This document shows, in pieces, positions 46,236 through 55,879 of a stretch of 64,000 nt of DNA (the first letter of the stretch is position 1; each line of letters starts with the position of its first letter). The notes under the pieces were generated by a model. That model worked only from the letters and a program-made list of their open reading frames with translations. It searched no databases and was not told the DNA's origin. The DNA lies in contig OV277869.1 in the NCBI GenBank assembly GCA_922989275.2, forward strand, positions 19,850,189 to 19,914,188, read 5' to 3'. Position numbers and translations under genes: made by a program. The stretch comes from Gari tellinella. Lineage: Eukaryota; Mollusca; Bivalvia; Cardiida; Psammobiidae.

Positions 46236-46677
46236 TTAAAGCAGTTATGGAGTAAGAGGTTAAACCGTATATACACATCCCACCAAATCATGAAGACTGG
46301 ATCAAATTTGATGTTCAGTATACGTGACAAAACTTTATATTAGTGCATAAGTGATGAAAGCAATCCACTTGTTATTAGAAAATAAGCAGACGACAAAAAA
46401 AGATGATAATTCAATTGAAAAATAATTAGGTCCGAATTTATTGAGAAACCCCTCTCAAACTAGTCGCGTACCGCGCCTCGCTACTCGCAGTCAGCGGCAG
46501 CGAAAAATGTCTAATACTAAACAATGTTACCTTCAAACACCGGACATGAAACCCGGAAGTCTCTCAAATATCCACCTGCGGATCCAGACAACTTCTCAGA
46601 GGCAGACTCCAAACCCAAATGAATTGGACATTACAACATACTCGTAAGTTCAGTGTTTCCTTCTCCTTTTCTTTCTT

Positions 46678-48145
46678 ATACCCCAATTTCACGAGACGGC
46701 GATCTTTGGCGCTCTGTCAGAGCGCCGCAGGTCGCCATGCAGAGCGCCGAGGTCGCCAGGAGCGCTACCTGAGCGCAAATGGGCGCTATCTGATCTCCAT
46801 GATCGCCAAGGTCGCCGTCGGTTTACTCCCCTGCACAAAGATCCGTGGCGCTCCGGCCAGAACGCCATCAGATCGCTAATTGATCGCCTAAGTCGCCATC
46901 GGAGCGCTACTTGATCGCCAATATCGTAACTAGAGCCTTATCGGATCACTTTTGAGCGACACCATCATCCAACAAAGCAAATCAGTAGATACTTCGCGCT
47001 CCGTGGCGATCTGATAGTGAGTCTCTGCATTTTAAAATACCCGATAGTATTTTCTATCAATATATACCAATTGCATGATGTAACTCGACGTCTCATCCGG
47101 ATCCAAACTGTTATACACCCATACAATGATGAAACCGAAAAGTGTGTTAAAATAATGGCGTTTAACATTGATTTTGATGTGCGTTAGAACATTTGTAACT
47201 ACATGTATTAAATGAAAAAACACAGATTTCTAGTGACTTGTGGCAGTACGAACGTAATGCAGAAAGCTCTTATAGGAATAGTCTGCATTACTATGTTACT
47301 GCATTGAGTGGACACAAGTCAAAAAGAAAGCAGCTATATGTATGGCTATTTGCCTAAATATCTGCTAGCGAATTTAAAACGAATGAGCGCGGCAGAGCGC
47401 CACATGTCTTCATAGGATATCTCCCTATTCAGATCAAGTAGCGCTCTAACAGAGCAGTAATTGATCTCCATCGGTCGCCGACATTGCTATCGGATCTCTT
47501 TTGAGCGCCATAGGTCGCAGTGGTCGCCATCGGAGCGCCAATAGAGCGCAATAGATCGCATCTTAGTCGCATTTGAGCGCCAACGGAGCGCCAACGGAGC
47601 GCAATCCGATCATACAAGAGCGCAACATTTTTTATGAATTGGGTGGCGACCAATGACCATTAAGTCGCTATCGGATCTTACAGATCGCTAACGGATCGCC
47701 ATCGGATCGTAATCTGAACGCAATCGGATCGTAAATGCCGTTAGATTGTCTCATCCTATTATACCCCCATTCCACGAGACGGCGCTCGATGGCGATCTCC
47801 GCGCTCCGACAGAGCGCCATAGGTCGCCTCAGGATGAGGCAATCTTACGGCATTTACGATCCGATTGCGTTCAGATTACGCTCCGATGGCGATCCGTTAG
47901 CGATATGTAAGATCCTATAGCGACTCCATGGTCATTGGTGATCAAGTAGCGCTCCGATGGCGACTTAGGCGATCAATTAGCGATCTGATGGCGCTCTGGT
48001 CGGAGCGCCACGGATCTTTGTGCAGGGGAGTAAACCGACGGCGACCTTGGCGATCATGGAGATCAGATAGCGACCCATTTGCGCTCAGGTAGCGCTCCTG
48101 GCGACCTCGGCGCTCTGCATGGCAACCTGCGGCGCTCACAATTTC
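46678..48145. repeat. GC-rich array of GAGCGC/GATCGC/GTCGCC words in inverted arms
   Basis: A tract built from seven-base words of the form G(A/G/T)(G/T)CGC(C/T), or their complements, about 10-11 bp apart. Arms 46721-46921 and 47936-48139 are reverse complements at roughly 95 percent; an inner pair is 47668-47755 and 47832-47927. TATACCCC(A/C)ATT(T/C)CACGAGA then CGGCG occurs at 46678 and 47759 in the same orientation and looks like an element terminus. The spacer 46925-47390 is ordinary AT-rich sequence with family B and A fragments. Frames open on both strands here are artefacts of composition. Nature unknown; possibly nested copies of one transposon with subterminal binding-site arrays. 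Confidence 0.7.
47238..47315. repeat. Family A-like fold-back
   Basis: CGTAATGCAGAAAGCTC against GTCTGCATTACTATG; outer ACTTGTG and CACAAGT also pair. Sits inside the GAGCGC region. Confidence 0.65.
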
Positions 48146-48250
48146 AACAAACGATAAATGATGAGGGCACCTGTTAAGTACATTCAACCCTAGCGACGAG
48201 TATACTCGTCAATAACACAGTATATCTCAGAAGAGTACATTTGTTCTATG

Positions 48251-48315
48251 CAAACAGTGTAGACCCTGATCAGATGGCCCCTGTCGGAACCCTCTGATCA
48301 GGGTCTGCACTGTTT
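48251..48315. repeat. Family B fold-back, GAGGGCTCC subtype
   Basis: CAAACAGTGTAGACCCTGAT then CAGATGG against CCTCTGATCAGGGTCTGCAC then TGTTT. Preceded by CGACGAGTATACTCGTC. Confidence 0.85.
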
Positions 48316-48835
48316 ATCAATTTGCAATATATCGTTAAAGTCATTAATGGACTGGGCTTAACTGGATAATAGACTTTTCCATCAAACGTTTCGATGGTGA
48401 ATGGGTTATAACCAAAATGGTATTTTGGGATTGGGGCCAGGTTGGTCTATGTACTTTTACAGTTTTTACTGGAGATGAATTGTTAGTGCAGACTGTTACA
48501 TACTGTATTTCTATGACATCTTGGCGGCGCTGTATGGTACTGTATCTATTTAGACACTGCCTGTGCAAATTCTCACTCAATGATAAATAGTCAGAAATCT
48601 AGGTTAATGGGCACCTGCTTAAACTGAATGATCTCATTGGATAGGAGACAAGTTGCATGCAGGCTGATCTATGTACCCAATTAAAGGTTTTCCTTGATAT
48701 GAATTGTGAGTGAAAAATTAATAGACACGGTCTGCAATAGCAATGACAGAATGTTTCTACTTTTAGCTCGCCTGAGCCAAAGGCTCAGGTTGAGCTATTA
48801 TAATCCCATTTCGTCCGTCGTCCAGTCTGGCGTCC

Positions 48836-49070
48836 GGTGTAATGCAGCAGAATGACCCGCCCGTGCAAAAGGACCCGGGTCTTTATACTACGTAGAGAAA
48901 TGACCCCATACTGTGAGGGGATCATTCTACTATGAGTCGATGGGGTCCTTTTTCTACGGTCTGGGGTCAGTTTTCTATGTAGTAAAATGACCCGGGTCAC
49001 TGTTCTACGTAGTGACATGACCCATGGGTCATTTTAGCAGGGGTTGGGTCATTCTACTGCGCGTTACACC
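48836..49070. mobile_element. Fold-back element with AATGACCC repeats
   Basis: Ends GGTGTAATGCAGCAGAATGA and TCATTCTACTGCGCGTTACA then CC are inverted. Inside, AATGACCC, GGGTCATT and TTCTAC(T/G)(A/T)(C/T)G words repeat in both directions. It splits the microsatellite of the Helentron-like element. Confidence 0.7.
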
Positions 49071-49786
49071 AGCGTCTGTCGTACGTCATACGTCGTCCGT
49101 TCACATTTTCAAACAACTCCTCTGAAACCACTGACCCGTTTCAACCAAAGTTTTTCAGAAACATCAGTGACAAGGGTAGGGACGAAATGTTGTCCAAAGT
49201 TTCTTGCTAGAATTATTCCCCTTGCCTAGGGGTCAGTTTTTCTAACATGAACGATTTTTCAAACTTTTAATGCATTAGAAAAGCTTTAAAAAATATTCTT
49301 CTCACAAACCCAAAGGCCCAGACCTTTGATATTTATTATGTATCATAACCTAATGATCTTCTACCAATATTTTTCAAATTTTGACACTGGGGCCAAAAAT
49401 GGCCTCGCCTTGGGGCTTATCATTTTTTCATAGGAAACCTTTAAAAATCTTTTCCTCTGAAACTGTATGTCCTAGATCATTAATATCTGACATGTAGATT
49501 TGCCTTATGGTCCTCTACAAAGATTGTTCAAATTATGACCCCGGGTCAAAAAATTGCTCCGCCCCTGTGCTTATCAGTTTTACATAGACTTATATAGGAA
49601 AACCTTCAACATTTTCTTCTCTGAAACTGCAATGCCAAGATATTTAATATTTGAATATAGCTTTGTCGTGTGGTCCTCTACTTAAATTTGTCAAATTATG
49701 AACCCCGTGCAAAAAATGGCCCCGCCTTTTGGCTTAACAGTGTTTCATAGGAAAACATTTAAAAATAATATACTGGATGTCCAGTG

Positions 49787-49977
49787 TATATGATATAGCT
49801 GGTGGTGAAGCAATTCTATTGAGTTGTTTAGCTACCAGTCTGTTGTTATGCAATGTGTGTCTTAGCTAGGCGCTGCTGCCGTATCCGACTGATTAGGGAA
49901 TGGACTGTATAAGAGTGGTTTACTGCATACATATGAGTTATATGATTACCTCCCTTTAATACACAATATGCCATTCA
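49787..49977 (+). repeat. Direct repeat, copy without insertion
   Basis: CCAGTGTATATGATATAGCT to AATACACAATATGCCAT; nearly identical to 50124-50478 apart from the 162-bp element there. Confidence 0.9.
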
Positions 49978-50123
49978 CTGCGTATCCTATAGATACATCA
50001 ACTCTCGTATGTAGTGTATGTATATAGCATATGTTAGGTAAAATCCCATAACAGGGAGCCTACATAATGACTATAATTGGTAAAGATGCAAAATCCCCTG
50101 GTCAGTTCGGAGTGTTAGGAAAT

Positions 50124-50478
50124 CCAGTGTATATTATATAGCTGGTGGTGAAGCAATTCTATTGAGTTGTTTAGCTACCAGGGCCCGGGTGCATGACACA
50201 TAGTTAGTGTCTACCTGTAGGGTAAGTACTTCGCCGTTAGTTTATCTATACTGAGTATAGTAGTAAAAAAATCAATATTTAACTCTCAGCAATGGAGATA
50301 GCATACAGGTAGACACTAACTATGTGTCATGCACCCGGGCCCAGTCTGTTGTTATGCAATGTGTGTCTTAGCTAGGCGCTGCTGCCATATCCGGCTGATT
50401 AGGGAATGGACTGTATAAGAGTAGTTTACTGCATACATATGAGTTATATGATTGCCTCCCTTCAATACACAATATGCC
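50124..50478 (+). repeat. Direct repeat, copy with insertion
   Basis: Same sequence as 49787-49977, split between TTTAGCTACCA and GTCTGTTG by the 162-bp element at 50181-50342. Confidence 0.9.
50181..50342. mobile_element. 162-bp MITE with perfect 39-bp inverted ends
   Basis: GGGCCCGGGTGCATGACACA then TAGTTAGTGTCTACCTGTA at 50181-50219 is exactly inverted at 50304-50342. The neighbouring duplicate lacks it, so the insertion is precisely defined; only one base (A) can be a target duplication. No coding capacity. Confidence 0.9.
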
Positions 50479-50559
50479 ATAACTTTATAAGAATGTTGTT
50501 TTGCCCTGCTAGCTTTTTTCAGGTGAGCGAAATGTAAGCAGTTGTTCTCTTGTTAGATA

Positions 50560-50870
50560 TAACATATGTTCAAGTATAATTTGGTTCAAGAAACTCCACG
50601 AATGAAGTGTAGAACAGTATATTAATGTGAGAATCTACGACCAGCAGCATAAGGGTTGAATTATCGTTTGGCAATTCTGTACATGATAGCTTTTTAGTAG
50701 TTATGCTATATTTTACATAAAAGTTATTGTAATTGAATTTTTTGCCTTACAATCCAAATATTACAATTCTTTGAAACCCACAATTCCATACATTTTTCAC
50801 ACCCATCTTCAGCATTACTTCCACCACGCACCCCGATGAATATCTTTGTAAAGCTATTTCTTGTTACATA
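50560..50870 (+). repeat. Repeat E, right part
   Basis: TTCAAGAAACTCCACGAATG, GTACATGATAGCTTTTTAGT and ATTACAATTCTTTGAA match 45480-45780. Confidence 0.75.
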
Positions 50871-51125
50871 AATATTACTGTAATTGTAAATTTTGCTTTT
50901 CATTCTCATTTATTACAATTAAGCCAATAAAACTAAAAACTTAGATTAGAGAAATAAAAGTAGACGACAATTGTTTAAGATCGATGACGTCATGTCACGT
51001 TTCTTGGTTTGGAATATTTAGGTTTTTGTACAGAGATGGGAACACGCCTCCGTTTAACACATTCAACGGGTGATTTTTCTTTCATCGACAGCCAGTGTAT
51101 CTGTGAAGAATGTTCTTGTCCTGTA

Positions 51126-51187
51126 CAAACAGTGCAGACCCTGATCAAAGGGATGATGAACCATCTGATGATGGACTGCATTGTGTG
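51126..51187. repeat. Family B fold-back
   Basis: CAAACAGTGCAGACCCTGAT then CAAAGGG against CCATCTGATGATGGACTGCA. Confidence 0.75.
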
Positions 51188-51283
51188 TCATGTCATAACA
51201 TATGGCAAAACAATCCCAGATCAATCCTAGATAGCAAACAGTAGACTGGACATGGTTGGAACTGTAATTGTCCATGAAATAAT

Positions 51284-51436
51284 GGGCGCTGTGCAATTCC
51301 TAGAGTCAAAAACTTTGGTAAGAAGACGTTTCTTTTCAGAGGTGTTCACTTGTGGAATGGTCTTCCTCAGAATTTAAGGATAAGTAAAACTTCCACTCAA
51401 TTTAGATTTGATGTAAAACAAAATCATGTTAGCTAA
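51284..51436 (+). pseudogene. LINE ORF2 tail, 5'-truncated
   Basis: GRCAIPRVKNFGKKTFLFRG then VHLWNGLPQNLRISKTSTQF ends at a TAA (51434-51436). The FRG..LWN.LP pattern is the end of CR1/L2-like ORF2. A 3' UTR runs to about 51898, closing with AATAAATCTATCTATCTAG. Confidence 0.75.
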
Positions 51437-51908
51437 AGAATAAGTTCTTCACTTATGTACTTATTGGATTTTTTGGCATATCAGGATTGTTTTTTCATTC
51501 ATTTGCCTACTAATTTATCTGTGTTAATTTAGATAGGTTTGTTTCACTTTATCATTATTCTTATGATTTGTTCTGATACTCTGTTGTGTTAACTTATGAA
51601 TATGGTCTAGTCATTCAAAATCTGACAAACTTTGAGCTTATCAGTGATTACAATGATATTTCTGTGATACATTTATTTTAAGATACTATCTGTGATGTCT
51701 ATATATATATAACAATACCGTGACTCTCTGTGTCTTGCCACTAGAATCAAATTCCACAATGGAAATAAGGACAATAGTTTTCCTTTCTTGTGTTATCCTT
51801 GGTTTCTAGTGCACATTACATGGCTCTTATATGATTGCTTTAATTATGCTTTGCCATGTTATGTACACTTTTTACCGAAATAAATCTATCTATCTAGAAC
51901 GAGTTATA

Positions 51909-52153
51909 GTCATTTCGTAGCTGAGTCATTTCGTAGCCGGTAAAATAAGTCATTTCGTAGCCGAATTTTGAGTCATTTCGTAGGCGAGCAAAACCTAAAA
52001 GTCATTTCGTAGCCGATGTTTTGGTCATTTCGTAGCCGATAAAAAAATTGAATTTGTCATTTCGTTACCACCAAAAATTAAAAAATGAGTGGCCCCAAAG
52101 AAGGCATAAGTCATTTCGTAGCCTCGGAAAATTGTTAAAGTCAATTCGTAGCC
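51909..52153 (+). repeat. Array of GTCATTTCGTAGC words
   Basis: Nine copies of GTCATTTCGTAGCC or close variants begin at 51909, 51925, 51949, 51972, 52001, 52024, 52056, 52110 and 52140, with unlike spacers of 2-40 bp. It starts 10 bp after the tail of the LINE fragment. Confidence 0.9.
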
Positions 52154-52540
52154 GATTATTTTTTTCTTTATTGTTTTATAATTTTTTTGTGCAGTTTTCT
52201 GACATTATTTCAACAAAAATGTGCAAACATGCAAAGTTAAGAAATTATGTAAAGAGTGTAATGAGGGCCGAATTGATTATAAACCTTGATTAATAGAATT
52301 TTATCAAGTTGTTGAAGATTGATTTAAATAGGAATAATATTACGTGTCTCTGTGCAATTAAATTCAAATGAGTGTTCTATTCTTTAAACTTGGAACCGAC
52401 ATCCGACATAAATAGATATATAAAAGGTATATAATTGGTCATTAATCGCTCATTATATGTTACGCGTGTTTTCAGATGAAACCCAACACCGACACAAATT
52501 GGTTTACAGTTGGATGTTTAATTTATCGTTAATCGATCAT

Positions 52541-52963
52541 TCTAACATGACACGTGAATTCGTCTCTATAAACAAAGAACATGTCTATCGTGGTATGCCT
52601 TAGACGTTTTACAACGATCTTCTCTACCCCGCTCCTCCCGCGGTTATATGACATGACGTGACCTCGTGCGTTCATACGTTATGATTTTGAAATTTCTTAC
52701 GTTATTCATGTAGCCCGTAAAGACCATATACTTTTAACCAGTCATGTTACTGTAATTTTCCCATTCTTCTGTCTTGTTTCATGTAATGTTGGTTCCATGC
52801 CAGATTGTGGATCGGTAAATGTAAATTTGCTGTTGGGTGTTAGATTCTTGTAATGCCGCGGTAAAAGTTATTCGGTCGAAAAACTGCATCCGCTGAGGAA
52901 ATAAGTATGGAACATTTGATTTCCTTTCTAATGAATTTCTTTAAATCTAGTCATGTTAGATTC
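52541..52963 (+). repeat. Dispersed repeat of about 450 bp, copy 2
   Basis: Same blocks as 13688-14110 with small insertions; runs directly into a 163-bp palindrome. A third, inverted and partial copy is at 6484-6620. Confidence 0.85.
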
Positions 52964-53126
52964 GAAATAATCTATCTTCTACCGTTGTGAAACGGTATTT
53001 TACGGTCGTTGTGGTGCGCAGGAATTGACCACTCAGGCCTTCGGCCTTCGTGTTCAATTCCTGCGCACCACAACTCCCAACCGTTGTAAAAATACCATTT
53101 CACAACGGTAGAACATAGATTATTTC
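52964..53126. repeat. 163-bp palindrome ending the dispersed repeat
   Basis: Arms GAAATAATCTAT..CTACCGTTGTGAAA and TTTCACAACGGTAG..ATAGATTATTTC are inverted; inside, TGGTGCGCAGGAATTGA pairs with TCAATTCCTGCGCACCA around GGCCTTCGGCC. Small gaps in the pairing. A fold-back terminus or MITE. Confidence 0.85.
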
Positions 53127-53149
53127 TTAATTATATCACGAAGAGGTAT

Positions 53150-55399
53150 ATTGTCCACACCTTTAATGTTTAATCTGACAGTAGTGGCAAAATCTCTCGA
53201 GACCATTTCTCTGTGTCTTTCAATGCAAAGGTAGAAAAACCTTCACCCATCAGAAAAACTGTTTCATTTCGAAGGCTTAGGGATATTAATGTTGAATCGT
53301 TGAAAAGAGATATCCTCAACTCAGATTCAATGAAAGAAATTCTGCTAATGACAGATGTTGACGAAATTGTCAGTGTTTATACACACGAACTTAAAACTCT
53401 GATCAATAAGCATGGGGTCATCATGTCCATGGTACACCCAGGAACTTCACGATGCTAAACATTTAAAGCGTAAGTTGGAACGAAAGTGGAAATTATCCAA
53501 ACTCATAATTGATCATCAACTGTATCGAGAGCAGTGTGCTAAAGTAAACAAATTGTTAGCAAAGTCAAAGGTTATTTTTTACACAGAAAAAGTAGAATCC
53601 TGTCAACGGGACTCGAATAGTCTTTTCAAAGTCACTAAACATCTCCTGGGTGCAAACAGTGAAATTGCACTGCCAAACAATGTCTCCTCAAAACAACCTG
53701 CGCATGATTTCAGCGACTTTTTCATTGAAAAGGTGGACAAAATACGGACAGGCATTGCCTCTGAATCAACGTCATGCACCCCAGTCATCACAGAAACGTT
53801 GCATTCAATGAACTCTTTAGAAAGCTTTGACTCTGCTACAGCAGCAGAAATTGGGGAGATTGTAAAGGCATCCCCATGTAAATCCTGTGAACTCGACCCA
53901 ATACCTACATGGATCTTAAAGTTATGCCTTGACGAGCTCCTACCGTCGTTAACGAAAAGTGTGAACTCTTCGCTGGCGTCTGCGAATGTTCCAAAAGAAT
54001 TCAAAAAGTCGCATGTAAGACCTCTTTTGAAAAAACCTGATCTCGATACAAATGATCTTAAGAACTACAGGCCTGTATCAAATTTGCCATTTCTCTCAAA
54101 AGTATTAGAAAAGGTAGTAGACAAACGCATTGAGTCCCATTTGACCACAAACAATCTACATGAACAGCATCAGTCAGCATATCGTAAGCATCACTCTACA
54201 GAAACTGCTCTTCTAAAAGTTCAAAATGACATCTTGCAATATCTTGATAAGAATGAAATCACAATACTGGTGATGCTTGACCTATCTGCCGCATTTGACA
54301 CAATTAATCATGAAACATTACTCAATCGCCTTGAAAAAGACTTCAAAGTTACTGGAAACCTACTAAAGTGGATGACCTCATACCTGACTGACCGTTACCA
54401 AACAGTCGCAGTAGATGGAGAATTATCTGCCCCAGTTCAAATGAAATATAGTGTGCCACAGGGGTCTGTTCTGGGGCCGAAAAACTACATCTTGTACACA
54501 AAACCTGTCGGCTCAATTTGCGGAAATCATCAGCTGGATCATCACTTCTATGCAGATGATTCACAGTTATACTTGTCATTTAAGCCTAAAGACACATCTT
54601 GTCAACAAGAAGCTCTTTCAAAAGCCGAAGGGTGTCTAAAAGACATAGTATCATGGATGCACCAGAACATGTTGAAGCGGAACACTGACAAAACTGAGGT
54701 CATACTGTTTCACTCCAAAAAGTTTCACGTCCCTGGAGATTTTCACGTTCAAGTGGGAAACTCTAAAATCAAACCATCATTGTGTGTGAAGAATCTTGGT
54801 GCAAGATTAGATTCCCAAATGGATATGACACAGCACATTAACGCTGTGTGCAGATCTGGCTACGCACAGCTGCGGCAGATAGGTCATATTAGACAGTACC
54901 TTTCTCCAGAAGCTACAAAGACCTTGATCAATTGTCTGGTTACTTCAAAAATTGACTATTGCAACTCACTGCTGTATGGGATTCCCCAAAACTCACTATG
55001 CAAACTACAGCGTGTGCAAAATACAGCAGCCCGCATCATCACCAGGACCCTCGGTACAATCACACCACTCCAGTCTTGAAGGATCTTCACTGGCTTCCAG
55101 TTCAACACAGAATTGAATTCAAAATGCTGACACTCACATACAAAGCCATGTGCAATGATTCTCCAAGGTACATTGTCAATATGCTTGACGTGTATAAACC
55201 TCGAAGAGAGTTGCGGTCTGCGACTAAATCAGTATCGCTGATTGTACCGAGGAGTCGTTTGGTGAGGTTCGTAGATAGAAATTTCATGCATGCAGCCCCA
55301 AAGCTCTGGAACAGTCTACCATCAGACATCAGAGATGCGAGCTCAGTTGCAGTCTTCAATAAACGTCTGAAAACACACTTCTTTAATATCTGTTATTAG
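53150..55399 (+). pseudogene. LINE ORF2, CR1/L2-like, reverse-transcriptase domain nearly intact
   Basis: Begins inside the endonuclease (ISRDHFSVSF) and runs through a long open frame (53412-55079). Seen: YRPVSNLPFLSKVLEKVV, motif A VMLDLSAAFDTINHETLL, motif B VPQGSVLGP, motif C HHFYADDSQLY, VKNLGARLDSQMDM, then after a frame change LKDLHWLPVQHRIEFKMLTL and APKLWNSLPSDIRDASSVAV, ending at TAG. Catalytic Asp residues are present. Two frame changes (near 53413 and 55045) and the loss of the 5' half make it dead. Confidence 0.88.
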
Positions 55400-55870
55400 A
55401 AGAAAGTAGGTAATCAATGACTGCTACATCTGGGCTGTGTTCTTGTTGTGGATGCTGTGGGTCTGAATGGCAGTTCTGGAGTTGTACAATTGACCGTGTG
55501 CCTATCTGGTGGATCTTGCTGGTAGGGATTGCCCAATCGCTTTGAAACCATCTGGCTATGGGTCTATGGTGAAATTCTTGGACAGCTTTATGTTTATAAA
55601 CTAAGGGTGGACCAAGGCCATAGATTATACAATACTCAACCAAACAACACGGAGAGTATTGTTTCAAACATTCGTTTTACGACTTGTGAACTGCTCTCCG
55701 GCCCTACACTGAAACAAACAAACAAATTCAACCAAACAACATTGAGAGTATTGTTTTAAACATTCGTTTTACGATTTGTGAACTACTCTCCGGCTCTACA
55801 CTGAAACAAACAAACAAACAAAACCACTCTGTGCGTGCGTGCGTGTGTGTGTGTGTTTGTTATGGTATGA
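55400..55870 (+). other. 3' UTR of the LINE with a 92-bp tandem duplication and GT-rich tail
   Basis: CAAACAACAC(A/T)(C/T)GGAGAGTATTG-type sequence repeats at 55639 and 55731, each ending CTACACTGAAACAAACAAAC. A (GTGC)n(GT)n tract follows at 55827-55856. Confidence 0.65.
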
Positions 55871-55879
55871 CTGTGTGTT

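Larger units (their letters stand above)
44731..46521. mobile_element. 1.8-kb element with about 270-bp inverted terminal repeats
   Basis: Left arm 44731-45005 starts TAGACATTTTTCGCTGCCGC; right arm 46253-46521 ends CAGCGGCAGCGAAAAATGTC. The arms match along nearly their full length, including GGGATGTGTATATACGGTTT and its complement. TA sits at both outer edges, consistent with a TA target. The interior (family A half, family D relic, a poly-C run of about 17 at 45684) has no transposase. TA plus long inverted ends is compatible with Tc1/mariner derivatives, but the superfamily is uncertain. Confidence 0.75.
48761..50554 (+). mobile_element. Helentron-like element carrying two insertions
   Basis: 5' AGCTCGCCTGAGCCAAAGGC then TCAGGTTGAGCT hairpin, TCGTCCGTCGTCC microsatellite (interrupted by 48836-49070, resuming at 49071), core units with CTCTGAAAC and GGCCCCGCCTT at about 49120-49770, then a direct repeat pair, CAGGTGAGC at 50520 and terminus TTCTCTTGTT. 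It lies in repeat E: the flanks TTTCTACTTTT and AGATATAAC join to resemble 45235-45260. Confidence 0.75.

Noticed and set aside
46441..46647. Possible exon ending in CTC|GTAAGT at about 46645
   Set aside because: The donor-like site is attractive, but half of the frame lies in the inverted arm of an element and no partner exon or known domain was found.
47429..47653. Open frames on both strands in the GAGCGC region
   Set aside because: The frames are rich in Arg, Ser and Leu repeated from the short words and reflect composition, not a protein.
51909..52153. CRISPR-like array (short conserved words with unlike spacers)
   Set aside because: Words are too short and variable, spacers run from 2 to 40 bp, no cas genes, and the surroundings are eukaryotic.
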